Assembly: GCA_964472275.1 (NCBI GenBank)
Contig: CAYYJN010000008.1
Coordinates: forward strand, 1-64,000
Origin: JAFDVN01 sp964472275
GTDB lineage: Bacteria; Acidobacteriota; Holophagae; Holophagales; Holophagaceae
Direction: 5' to 3'
Length of the DNA: 64,000 nt
The notes under the pieces are model-generated. The model saw only the letters and a list, made by a program, of their open reading frames with translations. It was not told where the DNA came from and did not search any database. How positions within the stretch are numbered: position 1 is the stretch's first letter; each line of letters begins with the position of its first letter. Made by a program: the position numbers and the translations under genes. Positions 59,319-64,000 of this stretch are shown one piece after another.

Positions 59319-59406
59319 GGAACGATCAGCCTAGCACGGCCGAGGCGGTTTTCCAATGCGGGAGCTCCGGTTCCAGGGCATCCTTGAGGTTTCGCCGGAG
59401 CGGTCC

Positions 59407-60069
59407 ATGGGGCGCGACAAGGTCATCAGCGTTCAGAAGAAGGCCCAGAGCCTTGAGCAGTTCCAGCGCCGCGCCGCGGGCGAGGGCTCCTCGCTCCTGA
59501 AATCCGTCGTCACCGCGGGCGTGGCCCTGGTGGTGGGCATCGTCGCCTGGGGCGCCTGGACCCTGCACCGCACCCGCACGGAAGACGCCTTCGAGACCAA
59601 GATCGCCACCCTGCGCCTGGAAGTGGAGGGCGACGGTTCGACCCCGGTTCCGCCCGCGCAGCTTCAGGCCCGCATGCAGGCCGCCCTGCCGCGCCTGGAG
59701 GCGCTGGTGAAGGACGCGCCGTCCTCCCGCCGGGAGCTCGCCAACGGCCTCCTGGCCACCTGGAAGCTGGATCTGTCCGGTCAGGGCGGCGTGAGCGTGG
59801 ACACCCGCTCGCCCCTGGGCCGCCTGCGGGAAGCCCAGCGCCTCACGGCGCTTGGTCAGGGCAAGGAGGCCAAGGCCATCCTCGATCCGCTCCGCTCCAA
59901 GGCCACCGCCGACGCACCCTGGGGCCAGGCCTATTGGATCAGCCTGCTGGAAGTGGACCGCCTGAACGGCGACCGCGCCCAGGCCTTCAAGGATCTGGGC
60001 GAGTTCCGCTCCCGCTTCAAGGATTCGGGACAGGGCGCGCAGCTCGACACGCTGGTCCAGAGCATCTGA
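59407..60069 (+). CDS. bitopic membrane protein with TPR-like periplasmic domain
   Basis: A 220-residue protein from the MGRDKVISVQ start, preceded by GGAG at good spacing; an ATG 17 codons earlier overlaps the tRNA promoter region and is less likely. One transmembrane helix (VVTAGVALVVGIVAWGAW) is followed by helices resembling the TPR_21/YfgM type (AQRLTALGQGKEAKAILDPL, EVDRLNGDRAQAFKDLGEF). Function unknown; a tether for an envelope complex is possible. The pyrimidine phosphorylase gene follows 19 bases later. Confidence 0.75.
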   Translation: MGRDKVISVQKKAQSLEQFQRRAAGEGSSLLKSVVTAGVALVVGIVAWGAWTLHRTRTEDAFETKIATLRLEVEGDGSTPVPPAQLQARMQAALPRLEALVKDAPSSRRELANGLLATWKLDLSGQGGVSVDTRSPLGRLREAQRLTALGQGKEAKAILDPLRSKATADAPWGQAYWISLLEVDRLNGDRAQAFKDLGEFRSRFKDSGQGAQLDTLVQSI

Positions 60070-60088
60070 AGCCGCTACATTCCGCTTC

Positions 60089-61390
60089 ATGCGGATGTAC
60101 GACCTGATCTATCGGAAGAAGACCGGCGGCGAGCTGGACGAAGGGCAGATCCGCGCCTGGATCGCGGGCGTGACGGAAGGCACTGTCCCTCCGGAGCAGA
60201 GTTCAGCTTTGCTCATGGCCATTTGCTGGCGAGGCATGACCACGGCCGAGACGCTGGCCTTAACGCTCGCCACGCGGGACAGCGGCGCGCGCCTGGATCT
60301 GTCGTCCGTCCCGGGCGTGAAGGTGGACAAGCACAGCACCGGCGGCGTGGGCGATAAGGCGACGCTCATCCTCGGCCCCATCGTCGCCGCCTGCGGCGTG
60401 CCCTGCGCCATGTTCAGCGGGCGCGGCCTCGGCCACACCGGCGGCACCGTGGACAAGTTCAGCGCGATCCCGGGCCTCAAGGTCGAGCTGACGGAAGCGG
60501 AATTCATCCGAAGCCTGAAGGAGACGGGCTTCGCCAACAGCGCCCAGACCGCCGCCGTCGCGCCCGCGGATCGCAGGCTCTACGCGCTGCGAGATGTGAC
60601 GGCCACCGTGGAGAGCATCCCCCTCATCACCGCGAGCATCATGTCGAAGAAACTCGCCGGCGGCGCGGAAGCGCTGGTGCTGGATGTGAAGTGCGGCTCG
60701 GCGGCCTTCATGAAGTCGAAGGAAGAGGCCGAAGCCCTCGCGCGCAGCATGGTCGCGGTGGGCAAGGCCCACGGCATGAAGATCAAGGCGCTGCTCACGC
60801 GCATGGAAGAGCCGCTCGGCTGGGCCATCGGCAACGCGCTGGAAGTGATGGAGTCCGTGGAGATCCTTCGCGGCGAACATGGAGAGTCCGTGCTCGCGAA
60901 GCTCAGCTTCCGCCTCGCCGCCGAGATGCTCGTCGTCGGCGGAGGCGCGGCGGATCTGGTGGAAGCCGACGCGCGCGTCGCGAACGCGGTCGCCTCAGGG
61001 CGCGCGCTTGAAACCCTTCGGCGCTTCGTGGCGCTCAACGGCGGCGACGCGAAAGCCCTCGATGACTTCTCGCGCCTGCCCCAACCCGCGCGAATCGAAG
61101 TCATCACGGCTGATCGCGATGGATTCGTCACCGCCATTGATGGTCGAGCCTTGGGCATCGCGGCCATGGAATTGGGAGCCGGCCGGAAGGACCTCTCCGA
61201 CCCCCTGGATCTCGGGGTGGGCCTCCGGATCCATGCTCCCGTGGGTGCCTGGGTGAAAAAAAGGGACCCCCTTCTGAGCGTCCTTTCTGGAGCCCGGCCC
61301 GGCCCGGACAGGAGCGCCATTGTCTCGGCTTTTTCCTTGTCACCTCAAGCCCCGTCTGAAAACCCATGGCTAGAGGGCGAAATTGAATGA
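60089..61390 (+). CDS. pyrimidine-nucleoside/thymidine phosphorylase
   Basis: A 433-residue enzyme that splits thymidine or uridine with phosphate. MRMYDLIYRKKTGGELDEGQ, the phosphate loop VDKHSTGGVGDKATL, the conserved block SGRGLGHTGGTVDKFSAIPG and DVKCGSAAFMK are all diagnostic of the DeoA/Pdp family. Whether it is thymidine-specific (DeoA) or broad (Pdp) is not decidable by eye; the length (433) is typical of Pdp. It probably forms a transcript with the membrane protein gene upstream. Confidence 0.95.
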   Translation: MRMYDLIYRKKTGGELDEGQIRAWIAGVTEGTVPPEQSSALLMAICWRGMTTAETLALTLATRDSGARLDLSSVPGVKVDKHSTGGVGDKATLILGPIVAACGVPCAMFSGRGLGHTGGTVDKFSAIPGLKVELTEAEFIRSLKETGFANSAQTAAVAPADRRLYALRDVTATVESIPLITASIMSKKLAGGAEALVLDVKCGSAAFMKSKEEAEALARSMVAVGKAHGMKIKALLTRMEEPLGWAIGNALEVMESVEILRGEHGESVLAKLSFRLAAEMLVVGGGAADLVEADARVANAVASGRALETLRRFVALNGGDAKALDDFSRLPQPARIEVITADRDGFVTAIDGRALGIAAMELGAGRKDLSDPLDLGVGLRIHAPVGAWVKKRDPLLSVLSGARPGPDRSAIVSAFSLSPQAPSENPWLEGEIE

Positions 61391-61424
61391 CCTGATTTCG
61401 CGATTCGCCAAGTGGCGCGCGGCC

Positions 61425-61458
61425 CCGGGAGGTTCCCGGCTTGGAAACTTTTTTTGAA
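61425..61458 (+). terminator. weak hairpin plus T-run after the phosphorylase gene
   Basis: CCGGGA and TCCCGG pair around GGT; a run of seven T follows 12 bases later. Distance between stem and T-run is too long for a classic terminator. The remaining 61391-61643 stretch is relatively A/T-rich and probably holds the promoter of the receptor gene; no confident -35/-10 pair was found. Confidence 0.3.
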
Positions 61459-61643
61459 ATTTCTGCTTGAGCGCGTGTCAGGGATTTGTAAGAGTTGAGC
61501 GCTTCATCAGATCTTTCTCCATCCCCGAGCTTCACCCCGCCGTCGGCACCTTCCGCCCCTCCCTTGGGGGCACTCGCCGCGGCTCTCCCGTTGCCCTTCT
61601 TCCACTCCTGCGGGTGTTCCCGCAGCCTTCACGGAGTTCATGT

Positions 61644-64000
61644 ATGAACCGTGTCTTCTCCCGGCTCGGCCTCACGGCCGTCGCCATCGTGGCTGGCTCC
61701 GCGCTCTACGCGCAGAGCTCCACCACGGGCGCCGTCAGCGGCGTGGTCACCGACAACAACGGTGCCGCCCTCGCTGGCGCAAGCATCACCCTCACCTCCG
61801 CCCAGATCACCCGCACCATCACCACTGGCGCGGATGGTTCCTTCCGTCTCGGCCTACTGAACCCGGGAACATGGCAGGTTCGCGTGTCGAAGGACGGTTT
61901 CCAGGCGTTCACCACCACATTGACGGTGAGCACCAACGACACTCGCGCTCTCTCCGTGAAGCTGCCGACATCCGCCGAGACCACAGTCACCATCACTAGC
62001 TCGGTCGCGGTGGTGGATCCCACGAATAACACGGTGGGTCTCAACCTCAACATGTCTGATCTAGCTGCGGTTCCCAAGGGCCGTGATTTCTCCTCGGTTA
62101 CCTACTTCGCCCCCGGTGTTCTTGATAGTGGTGGATTCGGCGCTAGCAGCCCCTCCATGAATGGCGCCTCCGCTGCCGAGAACAGCTATGTGGTGGATGG
62201 TCTCGACACTAAGGATTATCGCTACGGTTATCAGGGCGCGGCCCTGAAGACAGACTTCATTGACCAGGTGGATGTTCAGACCGGCGGCTTCCGTCCAGAG
62301 TTTTCCGCCCTCGGTGGCGTCATCGTCGCCGTGACCAAGTCCGGCAGCAACGACTTCAAGGGTAGTGCCTGGGCCACCTGGGACGCTGTGGGCATCCATG
62401 CCGCCCTCGAACGCAGCAATTACGCCATTGAGTCCTCCGCTCGCACGGACAATCGTTACGACCTGGGTGTGGAGTTCGGCGGCGCGATCATTAAGGACAA
62501 GCTCTTCTATTATGTCGGTCTGGACGGCGAACTCCGGAACGGCGCGACCCCACTCTCCAACAACGATCCTGGAAGCGTCGGAAGCGCGCCCAAGACCACG
62601 AATCTCCAGTTCGTCGGCAAGCTGAATTGGTTCCTCACGCCAGATCAGCAGCTCACTGTCTTCACCAACTACAACCGTTCGAAATTTGATCAGGATGTCG
62701 CCTATCCGCTCTACGGCACGGCCAATTTGGGCGATCACCAGACCCAGACGGTCACCAATGTCAATCTGAGCTATGACTGGACCATCAACAGCAGCCTGCA
62801 GTTGTCAGCCAAGTTGGGTTACACCGACAACAAGTCCGTGGAGGCTCCGAGCGACACGACGGATCAGGTGGTGGCCGACCGCGCCTACTACTCCTCGGTG
62901 AACACGACTTCCGGTGGCATCACGCGTCGTCCGGATCTTACCAATTCCAACTTCACCTTCCAGACGGGCGGCACCAACATCTACACGCCCCTCGAAGAAG
63001 GCAAGACGGCCCAGGCCAAGGTGGACCTCTCCTGGTTCCTCGGCAATCACTCGCTGAAGTTCGGCGTTAGTCAGCTCCAGTCCCAGTACACCCTTAATGA
63101 TCTCCAGGGCGGTCCCGCCAACGCGGCCAGCACCACTGGTGGCTATGCTGTGGCCTACATTGTACTGAACTGGAACACTGCTAGCGCGGCAGGTAACGGT
63201 CAGCGGATGTACACCCAGGAGAACCACACCAATGCGACGGTGAAGACGGACTACTCCGCGATCTTCGCCCAGGACACCTGGGAAGTTGTGCCTGGCTTCC
63301 GCCTCATGTACGGCGCCCGGTATGAGACTCAGAAACTCAAGGATCTCAACGGACAGGTCTTCGCTGACTTCACGGGTTCCGATTACATCCAGCCCCGGGT
63401 CGGCTTCACCTGGGATTTGAACAATGATGGCAAGACGGTCGTCTCAGGCAGCTACGCCACCTATTTCGAGGCGATCCCCCAGCGCTTGAGCATCCGCGTC
63501 TTCGCCAACGAGACCTACTTGCGCCACTACTACCGCAATAACGCGGGTGCGACCTGGACTTACTCCTACACTGGGACCACTCCCAATATCGCCATCACCA
63601 ATCCGACTGGCTATTACCAGACGATTGACTACGCGACGCCGTTCTCCTACGACCCGATCGCCGATGGCACCAAGCTGCCCCAGCGCCAAGAGTACACCCT
63701 CGCTGTGGATCACCAGATGGAAAACGGTTGGGCTGTGGGCCTGCATGGCACCTACCGCAAGCTGAAGAACATCATTGAGGATTCGGTCATCACCAACCTG
63801 GCTGGCAGCTACTACGACTCCGGCCTCGCCTACGCCTTTGTGGGTGGAACTCCCGTCGCCTGGGCGGGTCAGGCCATCCTCTGGAACCCTGGCGGCAGTG
63901 CTTCCTGGACCGCGCGTACCAGCCCCTACAGCTTGAACAGCGGTGTCCATTTTGCCATTCCGCAGACCTATTTCCCTAAGGCCGGCAACGAGTACTACGG
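61644..64000 (+). CDS. Oar-like TonB-dependent receptor with carboxypeptidase-regulatory-like domain, 3' truncated by window end
   Basis: At least 785 residues, open at the right edge. Signal peptide MNRVFSRLGLTAVAIVAGSALYA is followed by a carboxypeptidase-regulatory-like domain (GAVSGVVTDNNGAALAGASI, TGADGSFRLGLLNPGTW). The plug domain holds SPSMNGASAAENSYVVDGLD and FIDQVDVQTGGFRPEFS, and a long set of aromatic amphipathic strands forms the barrel. This type (Oar/SusC-like) is abundant in acidobacteria and may import glycans or act in surface structures. The start ATG at 61644 is supported by the signal peptide; an ATG 4 bases upstream is out of frame. Confidence 0.93.
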   Translation, partial: MNRVFSRLGLTAVAIVAGSALYAQSSTTGAVSGVVTDNNGAALAGASITLTSAQITRTITTGADGSFRLGLLNPGTWQVRVSKDGFQAFTTTLTVSTNDTRALSVKLPTSAETTVTITSSVAVVDPTNNTVGLNLNMSDLAAVPKGRDFSSVTYFAPGVLDSGGFGASSPSMNGASAAENSYVVDGLDTKDYRYGYQGAALKTDFIDQVDVQTGGFRPEFSALGGVIVAVTKSGSNDFKGSAWATWDAVGIHAALERSNYAIESSARTDNRYDLGVEFGGAIIKDKLFYYVGLDGELRNGATPLSNNDPGSVGSAPKTTNLQFVGKLNWFLTPDQQLTVFTNYNRSKFDQDVAYPLYGTANLGDHQTQTVTNVNLSYDWTINSSLQLSAKLGYTDNKSVEAPSDTTDQVVADRAYYSSVNTTSGGITRRPDLTNSNFTFQTGGTNIYTPLEEGKTAQAKVDLSWFLGNHSLKFGVSQLQSQYTLNDLQGGPANAASTTGGYAVAYIVLNWNTASAAGNGQRMYTQENHTNATVKTDYSAIFAQDTWEVVPGFRLMYGARYETQKLKDLNGQVFADFTGSDYIQPRVGFTWDLNNDGKTVVSGSYATYFEAIPQRLSIRVFANETYLRHYYRNNAGATWTYSYTGTTPNIAITNPTGYYQTIDYATPFSYDPIADGTKLPQRQEYTLAVDHQMENGWAVGLHGTYRKLKNIIEDSVITNLAGSYYDSGLAYAFVGGTPVAWAGQAILWNPGGSASWTARTSPYSLNSGVHFAIPQTYFPKAGNEYY

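Overview
This window is high-GC bacterial chromosome, densely packed, with no prophage, transposase, CRISPR array or rRNA operon visible. Gene content suggests an Acidobacteriota genome of the Holophaga/Geothrix type: an Oar-like TonB-dependent receptor with an N-terminal carboxypeptidase-regulatory-like domain, a DUF4388 protein next to a Pkn-type kinase, a DUF5916 outer-membrane protein, ThyX instead of ThyA, and a lysine-rich histone-H1-like tail. The taxonomic call is inference from gene content; no marker tree was possible.

Layout. (1) 1-7953, minus strand: a run of translationally overlapping genes that matches an aryl polyene pigment cluster (type II fatty-acid/polyketide hybrid). It encodes a partial ketosynthase, ketoreductase, two hotdog dehydratases, a complete ketosynthase and a half-size ketosynthase-like partner, a thioesterase, a glycosyltransferase-acyltransferase fusion, a PlsC-type acyltransferase and two acyl carrier proteins. 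It is preceded by a HIT-domain lipoprotein and a small transaldolase. (2) 8036-19740: thyX, a Sel1-repeat protein, a class-V aminotransferase-like protein, a DUF5916 protein, DUF192 protein, a degenerate metallophosphoesterase, esterase, TauE-type permease, queA and an MsbA-like ABC exporter. (3) 19767-22811: a four-gene operon with an ECF sigma factor, a membrane protein and two exported proteins. (4) 22875-30035: a helical-repeat protein, a HisA-like protein, RNase III, a Ser/Thr kinase divergent from a DUF4388/TPR protein, and upp. (5) 30291-31607: a TrpC-like TIM barrel fused to a histone-H1-like Lys/Ala tail, with a strong in-frame internal ribosome binding site that could make the tail on its own. 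(6) 31702-39080: eno, ftsB-like, dapF, parA, parB, accD, folC, and a cation efflux protein. (7) 39081-41451: Fic protein and CPBP protease. (8) 41500-49890, minus: an eight-gene succinylase-type diaminopimelate/lysine operon (dapE-like, asd, lysC, dapB, dapA, dapD, aminotransferase, lysA) preceded by a well-matched lysine riboswitch; dapF sits apart at 33281. (9) 50030-58032, minus: rod-shape and peptidoglycan genes mreB-mreC-mreD-mrdA-rodA, then ligA and a small hydrolase. (10) 58079-64000: glutaredoxin-like protein, SurA-like lipoprotein, tRNA-Phe, a membrane protein, pyrimidine-nucleoside phosphorylase, and the start of a TonB-dependent receptor that runs off the window.

Two kinds of dispersed intergenic palindrome punctuate the region. 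One family has inverted arms built of repeated GGC-N4 heptamers (16803, 36719, 49927, 56902, 59056); the other is a single near-perfect 35-bp-arm palindrome at 10859. Most sit at gene ends or operon joints and probably act as terminators or mobile palindromes.

The strongest candidates for something undescribed are the TrpC-like/histone-tail fusion with its nested start, the compact aryl polyene cluster lacking ligase and exporter genes in this window, and the GGC-heptamer element family.
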